64,000 bases of DNA from Phallusia mammillata (lineage: Eukaryota; Chordata; Ascidiacea; Phlebobranchia; Ascidiidae), in contig QLIY01000673.1 in NCBI GenBank assembly GCA_003260075.1, positions 27,437-91,436 on the forward strand, read 5' to 3'. Positions 46,384-59,600 of the stretch are shown here, one piece after another. The notes beneath the pieces were generated by a model, which saw only the letters and a program-made list of their open reading frames with translations, had not been told where the DNA came from and did not search any database. How positions within the stretch are numbered: the stretch's first letter is position 1; each line of letters begins with the position of its first letter. The position numbers were made by a program, and so were the translations under genes.

Positions 46384-47564
46384 TCTTAAACGGTCAACTT
46401 TTGTGATATTTATAACATACAGTCACACACATGAAACATAAAAACAATAACATGTCCTCTCTAGGTTTCACCACATGGGAATAAAAGAAACATTGCTTTT
46501 ATTAGGCCATCTCGCAAGGGGTAAGCTATTCGTTGGCCTAATGGGAATACCTTTAGCATCTATACAACCATCTTCTATGACGAAAGCGATTTTAATAAGG
46601 GTCGCTTTCAATGCAAGTTTTATGATACCCCCATGAATTTACATCTTCAATCAATATATTGACATCATGATTATACGTTCCTGTTTTGATTTTTGCCCTG
46701 CAAAGGTCTCTTGATGGCTTATTTTTTTACTTTTAATTGGCGTTTTACCAGAAGGGTCGGCAAACCTGTTGATAACGGTTTGTAATAATTTGTGTTTTTA
46801 ACCGGGACAGGCTAGATCATTTTAGTAAGAAATGCTTGATTATTGGTCACATAAGTGAACCTTGAATTTTTATCTTGAGGAAATCGAAAATACTATTTGC
46901 AAATTTATTTTTGCTAATTGAATTTAGGTAAACCGCTTGATTGAGAGTTTTCATTCCTGTAGGCCTACAGCAAAAATGCTAAAAGGTTTATCCAACATTA
47001 TTGAAATCTTTTATAGGAAACGCATCTTTATCTAGCGAACGTTTGAAAGCATTTGAAATAGGTTTATGTCTAGCAAAGATAGGTATAAATCAGCGCATAA
47101 AAAGCAGTGAAAAGTTTTTCAACCCTTGAGTTCATTGAATTTGACTAATTACTGCAAAAAAGGTTAATAATTTTTTGCAGCTACGATAACATGTCTTCTA
47201 TTTTTTTCAATAGAAAATAGATTAATTTAACCAAATTAAAGTATTGTTGTACTGTGAATTATTGCGTATAAATGCTATAGCCTATTGTAGACCTAAATAT
47301 AGCCAGAGTTAGGCCTGACAGGGCTATAGTTGTTGTTCACACCGTGGCCATATCCCAAATATTTGTCAAGCTAAGTTGACATTATCCTTAACAAGTCATA
47401 AATATTTGCCAGAAAGCAAACACCTGACTTGATGCTGATTGCTTGGACATTAGCCTCAACCAAAAGCTAGCAGATGTGAATTTGAAGATTTGATATAAAT
47501 TTTATATTGCAGGCTGTGGTAACTGCTTTATTTTGATCTAAATGCAGTAGCGACATTGTTTTCA

Positions 47565-47661
47565 ATGGCAGAGGTATTAAAGTTGTCCAAGCTTGAGGCA
47601 GAACGAAGCAACAGAAATGAAACACCGACCGCTTCAAATCAGAGGCTAATTACGGAAATGG
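47565..47661 (+). CDS. STOM: Stomatin alternative first exon 1a
   Basis: Encodes [20 protein letters not shown] and onward, 32 residues plus one base. It ends G|GTAGGT in phase 1, so it joins the shared exon at 51412 to give an Ala codon. A pyrimidine-poor TATTGCAG lies about 50 bases upstream and could be a cis- or trans-splice acceptor. It starts MAE, like vertebrate stomatin. Confidence 0.55.
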
Positions 47662-50600
47662 GTAGGTGGAAAATGTTGGAGGTTTGAGCTAACATCGGGA
47701 AATTTAACTGAGCCTACGGGTTAAATAACAGCTGAGTGACTGAAACTTAGTAGTAATTATGAAGCCAAGCATATGGGTTGCAATATTTTGGTTGAAGTAC
47801 TGTTGCTAGTATTTTAAAACACCTCATATTTACCTTTACAATTAACAACACCTTTGTTACGGATTTTTGTTATGGACGCATTTGTAAACTGTCTTTTTAA
47901 CGTCCGAATTGCGTAGCTTTTTATTATGTAAAAGGCCATCAGCAATCTTTACATTTATACACTTTTTCTCCTAACATAAAAAACGGCTAATGGAATTTTT
48001 GCGGAACGTACCCAGACAACGTCATATGCTGTGTCACAGGTTTAGAACACGTGACCACGCAAAACTCGTGACCATTTGTACGTTGTATTGTGACGTTTCT
48101 ATGTTTGATTGTTAAAAGATCGGCGACAATCTGATATCGCTCTTAAACCTTTGTTACCCTAACAATAGCCGTATAATAGTCTGTCACCTGGGAGGGTAAG
48201 ATATTAGTGTTTTTTGTTTGTAGCAGGGATGAAAAGACACGAGAGCACCCAGTTGTTTGCGCCGTTGCTATCAACGCTCTTGTCTTGTTGCTCCGAGTGT
48301 TTCTTTAACAAAACTAGGAGTAAAACGAACGGCTCGAGGCGTTTTTCGTTCGCTTCAAAAACGGAGCGAATTGCTTCAGCTGCTATTTCTGCTGAATAAC
48401 AGTCGTGTTGCAGCGCCTCTGCACGTCCGCAATGTGATTGAGTTCTCTTGTCAGTAATTCGCGTTTAATTGTGGCTGGTTTAGCGTAGCGGTGGTAGAAA
48501 CTGATAATTTTTGTCATGCGTATTTCCGGTGTTTTTCCAAAAAGCGCTTGTTGCGAGGTAGTATTTTTTGCATTTTTAAGCAGCTATAGTTGGCTTTTAT
48601 TCGGTATTATTAGTCGTTCCGTTTACTATTTGCAGTATGCAGTGTAAAATATATGTAGATAATTAGTATTTTGCTAATAAGAATGCTTAAAATATTGCTG
48701 TAGTTTTTATTGTATTTACTAAATTAACATTAATATTAGTTGTAAACATTGACTTTCGAGTTTGGGCAAATTTGCATGATTGATATTGTATGTCAATACA
48801 TGTTTTTCTATTTTGATGGAGATCTTTTATAAATTTGCACAGAGCTGGCATATCCAGACGGAATTTTGTAAACCAAACACCTTTGTTGTGCATGCATCTT
48901 GGTATAGATTTTGTGTCAGTAAAATTACATGCTTTAAGCACAGTAATGCAAATGTCAGCTACTTAATTATTATTTTGAATTAAATCAATATGTATTCAAT
49001 AGCAACATGCTTAGAAAAGACACCCAGTATTGTCTATAGTTTTCCATTCAAGTTTGTTTTTAATAATTAAAAAACAAAAAACGTTTAAGTAGGTTTTAAT
49101 AATGTTTTGTGGTGTATTGCATTTAACACTTATGTTTCACTGTCATAGAGTTACGCAGTTCTTACACATCAAAATAATTTGAATGCACTAAAATGGCACT
49201 GTTTAATTCCGGTTCTTGCCAATTATGTGTTTCCTGCTTTTCATATTTTCACTAACTGCATGACGCGCACTGCAATTTGCTGCTTATTTTTTGAAGGGTC
49301 TAGTGTAGACTGTTAATTTTTGCGCTAACTTCCTTATATCTGGTTTACACTTTTATATGGAAATGGAACGTGTGAAGGGAAACGATGAACCTAGGCCAAC
49401 TCGCAATGTTTATAATGAACAAATAAACACATGTAAGTTAGGAAAAAGATTCAAAGGTTTTCTCTTATGTTTTAATCAAACAATCAACACACAAATTTAC
49501 AGATTATTTTACAGATTTATCATTGCTAAATCAGTGCAGTCATTAGCAGTTTAAAACTGATTTGTTTGTTAGGAAATATTCAGATTATTCTTTTGTTGGC
49601 TTGCAACTGTGCATGATAACACTCATTTTACACCGTTGTAATTGGTACCTATACAGCACTACAGACAATATTGTTTATGAAACAAGCCAAAGTATGCAAC
49701 TAATTTGTAAACGTCCACCCCAAATAGTTTTTAGGAAATATTTAAAAAACAAGATTTTGCATTATCTGTGAGTTTTTTGCACCTGCAGTTATATTTTAGC
49801 ATTATGTTGATGATTTTTTACTGTCAAAAGCAAAACTTATAGCAGCAAGGGATTGAAAAATTTGGTTCATACTGAATTTATTCAAGACTTTACTGAGAAA
49901 CAAGCATAATCAATTACTAGTTACACTCGCAGCCAACGTAAGGTTTACTGTAGACAACAAAAAAAACTGACTTCTGTCATGTATCCTGACCAGCCAAATA
50001 CTAGGCCAAAGGAAAATACTGACATGGGCCTTATAAACCCCTGTAAGTGTTACCAACTGTTAATATGCCTTCATTAAAATGTGTGTTAAACATGTTTTTT
50101 GGTGTTCACTGGCTTTAGAATGGCTTTTAGTTGTAGTTAAAGTTGGGCAATTCAGAAATGCATACTATTTTACTATTTAGAAGTATTCTGAAATGGTACA
50201 TTGAATTAAAAAGTTTAAATTTTCTTTTAGTATTTAGATCAGTGGTTCTCAAACTCGGTTTTCGGGGCCGCATGCGGCTCCCAACTACTTATTTTGCGGC
50301 TCGCACCAGACCTCAGAAAACCACCAAACATTGCTATTTTAGCTTTCAAAGTCATCTTCTTTAGTAATTTTCTCAAGGTTGTGTTTTTTTGCGGCTCCCT
50401 ACACACTTAAAAAAATGCCATTTGGCCCCGACAATAAAAAAGTTTGAGAACCACTGATTTAGATAGTTTAAAAGTTAAAGTTTTGGGAATTGGTATTCTA
50501 AATTGCCCAGTAGTGTAGCTTGTTGTAAACATTTACGCTTTACTAAAACAAAACCTTTTTCAGTTTGTACTAATCGATTTGAAATTCATTCAGAAAGTCA

Positions 50601-53600
50601 GTTATGCATGAAATTATTATTTTTCACCCTTAACACTAACTTGAAAAGCTGAAAAATTTTAGCAGTAATCAATCTATATAGAGGTTCAAATATTAAAATT
50701 TAGTAAGTTTTGCAAGGAGGTCAGCATGTCATGACATTGTTATACATTTCACCAAGTTCATCATTTTTTGTTCAGCCTAGCGTTTTTCGATAAAGAATTA
50801 CTGTAAAACCAAACTGACATTTGAGTAGTTTCACAATGGAAAGCCAACATGAAGGGGGTAACAAGGTTTATCCGTCAAGAAACGGCCAGCGTGCAACTAA
50901 CACATATAATGCAGCGATAGATTTGTGTAAGTTTCTAAAGGCTTCAAATCATCTGTTTTCATTCTGCTGTGTTTTTAATTTTATATCACTCTTTTGAAAA
51001 GCATGTAGAGCATAATAAAATTTATTTTTATTTGTTTTTCATGGTTTTATTTTGTCACGCGTACAGTGCATGATCAACACTTATTGCTTTGAAAAAAAAA
51101 ACTTTTGTGCAACATCTTTCAAAAGTTTTTTGCAAGCGTAAAGTAGAAATATGTTTCGAAGAAAAACTGAGATTACCTAACCATTACCTAAAGTAGCGAT
51201 ATAAATTTAAAAGGTTTCAATGATTTTTATGTGCTGTTTTAAACATTTGTTTCAAACAAAACTTCTGTATATTTGACTGTAGTAGCTTATGTTTTTTTGG
51301 GTTGTCTCTTTTTACATTTGCTTGGGTTTGGTTTGCCAAATTTTTGCACCAAGTGTTTTAGATCATTTAATCTTATGATCAGGTTTTAAGATGTCTGTGT
51401 TTCATTTTTAGCTGGTGACGACACCGACTATGGATGTTGTGGAATTTTTCTGCTTGGAATCTCAATGTTCTTCATTATTATGTTTTTCCCAATTACAATC
51501 TGGGCATGCATCAAGGTAAAATACCACAAAATTATATATATATATGTCAAAAGTTTTACAAATTTTAGTTATTACAAGTAATTGTCCCTGATAGCGTTCT
51601 AAAGTGCAGACAATAAATGGTAAACCAAACTCATAGTTTGAATGTCCAGTGGCAAGTTTTTTACAACACATTTTGTCACCACAAAACTGTTAAGGGGCAT
51701 TGTTTTGTTTTGTTACAGTAACGGTCTTACATCACATGGTGTTAATACCAATGGCACCTTTGTTTTTTAAGATACCAAGTATTACTTAACATGTATTTGT
51801 TTCAACTTTTACGCTCCTGGAAACATTTTTCCATAATATATGGTGGTAATACTTGTTTTGAAAATTCCTGTATTTTTGTAATAAAGTTGTTTTGTCATTT
51901 GTTTACAGGTTGTACAGGAATATGAGAGAGCTGTGATCTTCCGGCTTGGACGACTGGCCAAAGGTGGAGCAAAGGGACCAGGTTTGTAAAATGTGACTTA
52001 CATCTCTCTCCACTAAAACTCTTCAAAGACATCTCCTGGAGAGTTGTTTGAAGGAGAACGTTTTTCAAAGCTTACATGAAAATGTACTGGAGCAAAATTC
52101 CAATAATAAGTGGCTAGACAGATTTTGGAATATATAGTTTTTAAGTTTAATAATCTGAATTCATTATAAGGACCTACTTGGTTTTGGTTCTGCAAGGTTG
52201 CAGGGTTGTTTTAGCAAGGTTGTTCTTACAGTCTTGGTAATGAATAAAGCAAAATAATGCCCATTAATTTAAAGATAAAAGTCCGGTCCAACTTACAAAT
52301 CTGTAAAATTATACAGAAATAAATATTTTTTGCATGACTAATGATGCTATTGTATATTTTTACAAACATAATGCATTTAGGCCTCAACTAAATATGAAAC
52401 CACATAACGCACGCCAAAATATTTCATCATTTTCTAAGTTATTAAACTTTTTAGGCATTTTCTTCATCATTCCATGCACAGACGAATACAGGAAAGTTGA
52501 TCTCCGAACTGTTTCGTTTGATGTTCCCCCACAGGAAGTAAGCTTTGTTTGTATTGATTGAACATGGTCTATCGACATTATGTCAACTGTCACAAGCTTG
52601 CCCGACTCTTATTAGTTTGTTCGTCCAGTAATTGCCTTCATCACTGGTACAAGCCTTCCCTGTAGTTTTACAGTCACCACTCGCCTACGCCTTGCCATAT
52701 GGTGGTGAATGCTTGGTGACCGGCTGATTCTGTATGACGCCTTTAATGGGCCTGGCGTACTGTGATTTATATCGCATAACGTTTTATTAAAATTGTTGCG
52801 CCAACGCCTATTTAGGTCATGCATTTCATGACACAATCTAACATCTAAAATATTGATTAATTTGTCATGTAGACGTTAATGATTTTGAACGTCTTTTCCG
52901 TGGTAAAGAGACTTCTGAATAGTAATAGTTAAACTTGTTGGTAGGAATCCGTCCATGTAAAACACAAATCCAAAACAGAGGTTAAACACAAGCGACATAT
53001 GTAACATGTAGTTTTGCGTTCTTGATAACCTCAAGACAAGCTAGTCATGTGCAGACAGTTGTACGTGCGGCTGTTGATATGAAACTGCAGCAGCCATGAG
53101 CACGTTTTATGTTGTCACTGCCATGGTGTTGAAAGTATCAGTCACGAAAGGGTACATTCCAGGATTTCTTAACAAATGCAAAAACTAATTTGTCTAGGCA
53201 TAATTTGTTTTGTCTAGTTTGTTTGACCAATCATGTTCTGTTTTTATATTACTTTATGACACCAAAAAAACACACATTTACAATACGTAAAAAGAACAAA
53301 TCAATTAACATTTTGCAGACAACATGGCGTATTTGCTAACAAGTTGATTAAGATGTTTAAAATGGTAATATTAAAGTTTTAGACTTTAATTTCATACACT
53401 AAAAAATTAATTTCGAAACATCAACAAAACCACAAATTCGGGAAAACTGTTTCAGCCTACCAAAACTTTGCAACGTTACTACTATTAACATGCTTGATTG
53501 CTAAACATGTACCAATGGACTTGCTGTGTCTTTTAGATTCTTACCAAAGACAGTGTGACCATCTCTGTGGACGCAGTGGTCTACTACCGTGTACAAGATG

Positions 53601-56600
53601 CCACCATGAGTATTGCTAATGTGGAGAATGCCGACGGAGCTACTCGCCTTCTGGCTCAGACAACCCTCCGTAACATGCTTGGAACCAAGAGTCTCTCCGA
53701 AGTTTTGACTGACAGGGAATACATTAGTGCTGGCATGCAGGTAATTATACGTTAAATTGTAAGTTAAAGGACATATGAAGCTATCGGACTGACAAAGCGT
53801 GTTAAAAAAATTTAGTTTTCAGTTTTACGTCTTTCATTGACACGAAAGCGTTTTATTTTTTTCCGTCGATTCAAAAACAATTTAATCTTCATGTAATTTG
53901 GAAAATTTGCAAACGTATGGTTTTGAGGTTTTGTGAAAATTGTAGTAAAAATGGCAGTAACCCAAAAAACAACAACCAACCAAACGTGTAAGGCTCTTTA
54001 GAGCTATATGTACCATTTTTAGTTTATGGGTTTATTATCAATTTTGTAAACTTTAGGGTGTAATAAAACGCTGCGATAAAATTTCAAAGACATCATTGAT
54101 TATAAAAAATAGTTTAAAAGCGTTATGTTATGGTTTTGTTGCTTGCTGGCTAAACGCGTTTACGAACCGCTGTGGTCCAGGATCTGGCAATTTCTTCCAT
54201 TCGCGGTGAAATGCGGTTGAAAACGACGTTACCCACACAATAGGTTTGTGTCCTTAAGGTGGGGTCACTGGGTAACTGATCAAACCCTTTTCTAAGCAGA
54301 CAAGCGTAACCGGCTTTGTGTGTGTGTGAGTGATTGCTTGGCCCGTGACTGGTTCTAGGATGCTATTGCGTAATGGACTGTTTTATGTAGAAAAGCTTAG
54401 CTAAAAATAAACTGTTATCACTAAGTTATAAACCCTTTTTGTTGTTTTCGTTGCTCTGATTTTTCTACCACTTTTGTGCACAATCGTGTGCGGTTAAATA
54501 CTTTAAAACGACTTAAGTTTTGAAAATTTGTGTGAATTCATGCAATACGGCCTGGATAGAATGGCATTCGTACTGTTTGGGTCATCATGCAATTATATAT
54601 TCCAATTTCAAAAGTTTGTATATCTAATGAGGTATATGACGGCTCAAAAAGACGTAAAAAGCGACATCCTTTATTGTTCAGACGTTTTGACAAATGTTTA
54701 TGCCATGATCAGTGATCTATTTTGTTCCAATAATTTGTTTGTTCAAAAATATGCAACCTCCATTGGTCTTATTTCACCACAGTTTTTCCGTGACCATAGC
54801 AACTAGTGACGCAACGCTTTGTTTGACGCCTATCCCGTTCACAACGTAACGGTCGTTATTGTTCTTTTGCTTGTTTTAGGGCGTATTGAATTTCACCTTA
54901 CTGTCTTGACGCTACTAGCTATAGCCGTCCCAGCAGGCCTTACGGACATTTATGTCTGTCAAATTCTCCTTGCTAATGCACTTGCGAACCCCAAAGCCTT
55001 GTTTCGACAAGATTTTTGAAATTAATAATTTATGTTTTCTGTTCGTCTTGGGCCCATTGCAAATGGCAAGATGTTGTAAAAAATTCTCCTTAGTGCTGTG
55101 AGAGACTTCCAGTGGGTGCATGCGTACAAAATCGACGTCGAAAATCTTTTGCAAAAATCCAGTAACTTTTTGTTGTGCTAATAATCTGTTGTTCACTGAA
55201 CACCTAACATGCCAAAGTTTCCACACTTTTTGTAATGCAAAGTTCCCCAACCTCTTTTCTCCCATTTATTTACTTTCGAATGTCTTTTAACGTATGAAAT
55301 TTGCTTATTTATTTTTACCCTGTAAGCATGTCAAATTACCCCTCGGTTGCGGATCAGTGCTGTCATATAAAGATTCTCAACTAAGGTTCAATCTACCCCC
55401 AATGAGTAAGTTTAGCATTATCTGTGTCTAAGTAAAAAATTAGTGTGTTAAAATTCAGGGTAAATTAATCATTGAAACCAGCAAAAAAGGTAAAGAACTT
55501 AGACGTTTCTGCGTGGGAACCAAACAACACACTTTTGTTGGTGTATCTTCTATGAAACACCCTGTGCATATAGCTTGTTGCAATATTTATTCTTAAAGGC
55601 AATGGTATAACTTTGAAAGATACACAGGTTTTTATTACGTTTGCACAACCGTCCTACTACATTGGTGATATTCTAAACGACTGTTAAATTGCGCCCATAA
55701 AACCAAAGCCACAATCTTGGAATCTTGTTTTTGTTCAGTGTAAGGGTCACCTCTCAGCATACGGCGTCATTCCACTGGCTCTTGTGTACATTTTCCTATT
55801 GTACTAACGTCCGCAGATGTTCGTACGGTACGGGCGCTTTTAACAATTCGTTTGTGCTCGGATAAGGACACCCCGCTTGTTGTATTCATTACGTTGAGCC
55901 GGTTGTGTTTTCGAATTCAGCGGATATCATATTACAGTTTGCGTGATGGCTTAATGTGCTGTGTCATTTTGAGATACAAACGGCTACGTTTAGGCTGCTG
56001 ATCAAATGTCCAATTTTCCGTCCATATGTCCATCATACGGTTTGCATGCATTTCAATAGACTCGTGTTTAACTAGCTTACATAAGTAGACATCTATCTAT
56101 GTTGTTGTCAGTAAGTCGATCTTACCCTATGTATTGCAGAACAAATAGCAGTGATATTGTACTTCCCCCCCCCCCTGTTTAACTAGCTTACATAAGTAGA
56201 CATCTATCTATGTTGTTGTCAGTTAGTCGATCTTAACCTATGTATTGCAGAACAAAAACTAAATCCCTTAATATTTCCATTTTATGGGCCTGTAAGACTG
56301 GTGTGAATATCTGTGATATTGTACTTCTGTAATGAAAACAACTCTTTTGCGCCGCATTTTCACCCAACACTATAAACTTTAAGACTGGTGATATAAGGCA
56401 ATAGTTTTGTCCTGCTTAAATTTGTAAACGAATAGTGTTTTTATAGACTGTTTGTGAGATTTCAATGATCAAATATAATTTTCAATATGTGTGCATAATG
56501 AAATGCTGTTGGCTTACATTATGACAACATGGTGTTTTTAGTGAGTCACTGTACTGTAGCGTTCATACAAACAGTTAATGGCCGATGTTTCACTAATTCT

Positions 56601-59600
56601 GTGTCAACAGCTGATAAGTCAATTATTTACAGATGCTGGTCATATAAACAAATCCTTTTTACCCGTTTTTGCGGGGAGTCAGCGACCAAAATCCGGCATT
56701 AAATAATTCATGATGCCCTTCTTTTTCAGAACACTTTGGACGAAGCTACAGACCCATGGGGAATTAAAGTGGAGAGAGTGGAAATGTAAGTGTTCGCCTT
56801 AAAACCAGTTTTGGCAACTGAATTTATCTTTAAACCCAAAATTAATAGGATAAACTTTATCAACTGTCCGCAACGTCGCTATTTTTCAAGTCCAAATTCA
56901 CTCACATTTTGGCGATTGCCTAGAAAAGATCTATAAACTGAATCCAACAGTAATCTCGTGACAAGGCTTTCTGACCGGCGCTTCGCTTCAAATGTGCCTA
57001 TAAGGGCGTTTCCGAAATGGCATTACGCAACTCCCAGGCCGTGCAACAGGATGCGCAGTGCACACTGTATAGTTTGCTGCTAGTAACACCCATACATATG
57101 CTGCTTTGTTGACTGCAAGTGGTATGTTAGCCCTAGAGTTTGACAAGTTTCATTGGCGAAAACATTTCGGCGGAATATGGTTCTTTGGTTTGTACATAAC
57201 GGAATCTAGTGCTTATTCAGCTTTATACAGCAGTTTAAAGCCTTTCCTCGTTTACCAGTTGAAAGATATTATTACCACTTATAAATTCTGTAACACACCA
57301 TTTTCGCATATCGTACGTATATCCCCAAACCATTTCAAAATTATCTTTTTAGAGCAATTTTTACCTCTGCTTAAAAGCCTTGGTATTTATATCGATGTAA
57401 AATCAATCAACTAAATGCCAAACTTGTTTACACAAACTCGACAATTTCGTTTATTTAGTCGTAATTCGTTTAGGTGATTCAATTTCCTCTCCATAATTTC
57501 ACTTCATTAAATCACAAGCCAAGGTATTGAACTTTGTTTCACCTTCCCATCATATTACTATTGATTTACCGTCGAAATTTAATGACTGATGAAACGCTTA
57601 GGTTAGATTAAACAAAACCAGTTCGGGACTGTGTTAATTGCATCGCCTTAGTTTTTCAGTATTGAAAACTTCGCAACATAAAGACAAACCGTGAAAATCA
57701 CAATAGGTTATGGTTCCGAGCCTTTATTAATGCACGCAGTTAAGAAGCAATTTTTCCCCCCCCCCGAAATTTAATGACTGATGAAACGCTTAGGTTAGAT
57801 TAAACAAAACCAGGTCTGTGTTAATTACATCGCCTTAGTTTTCCAGTATTGAAAACTTCATAAAGACATCATAAGACAACATAAAGACAAACCGTGAAAA
57901 TCACAATAGCTTGTGGTTCCGAGCCTTTATTAATGCACGCAGTTAAGAAGCAATTTTCAATTTTTTTAAAGTTAATCCGTACTTAACTAACTCGGATCAC
58001 GATTATTCAAGTTTTGTTAAGCTAAGTTTTACCATGACTCTTTTTTTTTACTCAACAAATGTACGACCGAGCATTTTCGGGACTTGTTAAGTTCATCCCC
58101 TTGCTGGTGGTAAAGTCAACATACGATAACCAACACTGGTAGAATCAATTGTTGCTTCTATGAAACTTTTCCAACCAAGACATACAGAAAACCTCCGTTA
58201 ATCCGGACCCGTTTGGACCAAAACATTTGTGCGGATTAGGCAAAGATCCGGATTAACCGGTGTAGTTAAAACCTTACCACATTGCAAACCATTGTACTTC
58301 AACCTTTGTCCGAATTAGGTGAAGATTCAGATTAACCCATTCCGGTTTAGCTAAGGATAATGATTTTACATTTCTACTACTTGTGCTGGTTAGTTAATAA
58401 CCACTAGGCTAGACGATTAATTACGGTTGGCACAAGTCATTAGTGCTTGCGTATAATCAGGAAATTGTCACACATGATGATTTTATTGATTCATAGTTAC
58501 CTGTCTTATCAAACCAATCATGACATGAGATACGTTTTAAGCCGTCGTCAGTTTCTAACTATAACTACTTGGCATATCATTCTTCCGCTTGAACAGTGTC
58601 CGTGATAAATAGGGTAAAGGTCGTGCTGTGTTTTGCTGGTGATGACGTCATTGCGTGAGAGGAGTAGAATAATTTCCGCAGTTAAGAGAACACAAATTGT
58701 TTTTCACCTTTGTGCACACTAACTGTGGACTTTAAAGCACCAAACGCGATTGTTAAAACTAGTTCCAAAAGCGGGCTTTGTGTAGTCAAGCTAGAGTTGT
58801 AAACGGGCCTGAAATCGGAGCCCGAACCCGAATCGTTTTTGAGAAGCCCGTTTAGGCCCGAAAATTTGATTGACAGGTCTATTTGAAGCCTTAGAAATGA
58901 CCAAGAACAAACAAAATAGGCAATTGGTCTCGAACAAGGCGTTTCAGGTCTGTTTTGCATTAGGTCAGGTCCAACAACTGGCTACTTAGCTATACACATT
59001 TATTTTAAGTACTGGCACAAAGTGTAAAGTCATGCCCGATTTAAGCCCGTTGTGTTGAGAAAACCTAAGCCCGATCCCGGTCCGAAAAGCCCGGCCCGAC
59101 TTGCAACTCTGACTAAAGTAAAGCGCTGTTAATATTCGTCACATGTACGACCCACAAATGACCCTAATGTCCAATCGAAAGTTGTCTTTTATTTTTTGAA
59201 ACACGACACTTGCTTAAAGCGTAGCCTAATGTGGGATTCGAAACCTGGGCTTATGTACATGTACAAAAGTAAGTGTTTCCAAAAAAAAACTTCGTTTCCT
59301 TTTGTGTCAAGCTAACATTAGCCCTCTATTTTTGTAGGTGTAGGGCATTGTTTGGAACGTAAATTTAAATTTAAAAGCTTGGTCGTTACGTTTTATGATG
59401 TTGCAGCCTTAGGACACAGTCAATAACCCTACGTTTTATTGTAGATCACGAATTTAACTAGCGTCTTTATCGGTGGGATTATTTTTTTGCCGTCCCCCCC
59501 CCCGTTTTATGATGTTGCAGCCTTAGGACACAGTCAATAACCCTACGTTTTGTTGTAGATCACGAAATTAACGAGCGTCTTTATCGTTGGGATTATATTT

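Larger units (their letters stand above)
43577..47564. other. Intergenic between acidic protein gene and stomatin
   Basis: Holds the hAT MITE at 46062. Around 44620-44750 a CACGTGACGCGTCA cluster could be regulatory. No supported gene. Confidence 0.4.

Noticed and set aside
54528..55019. Two ORFs (92 and 66 codons) inside a stomatin intron
   Set aside because: No domain or splice context; they lie in the large intron between conserved stomatin exons.
57106..57414. 102-codon ORF in a stomatin intron
   Set aside because: Composition and lack of motifs suggest a chance frame.
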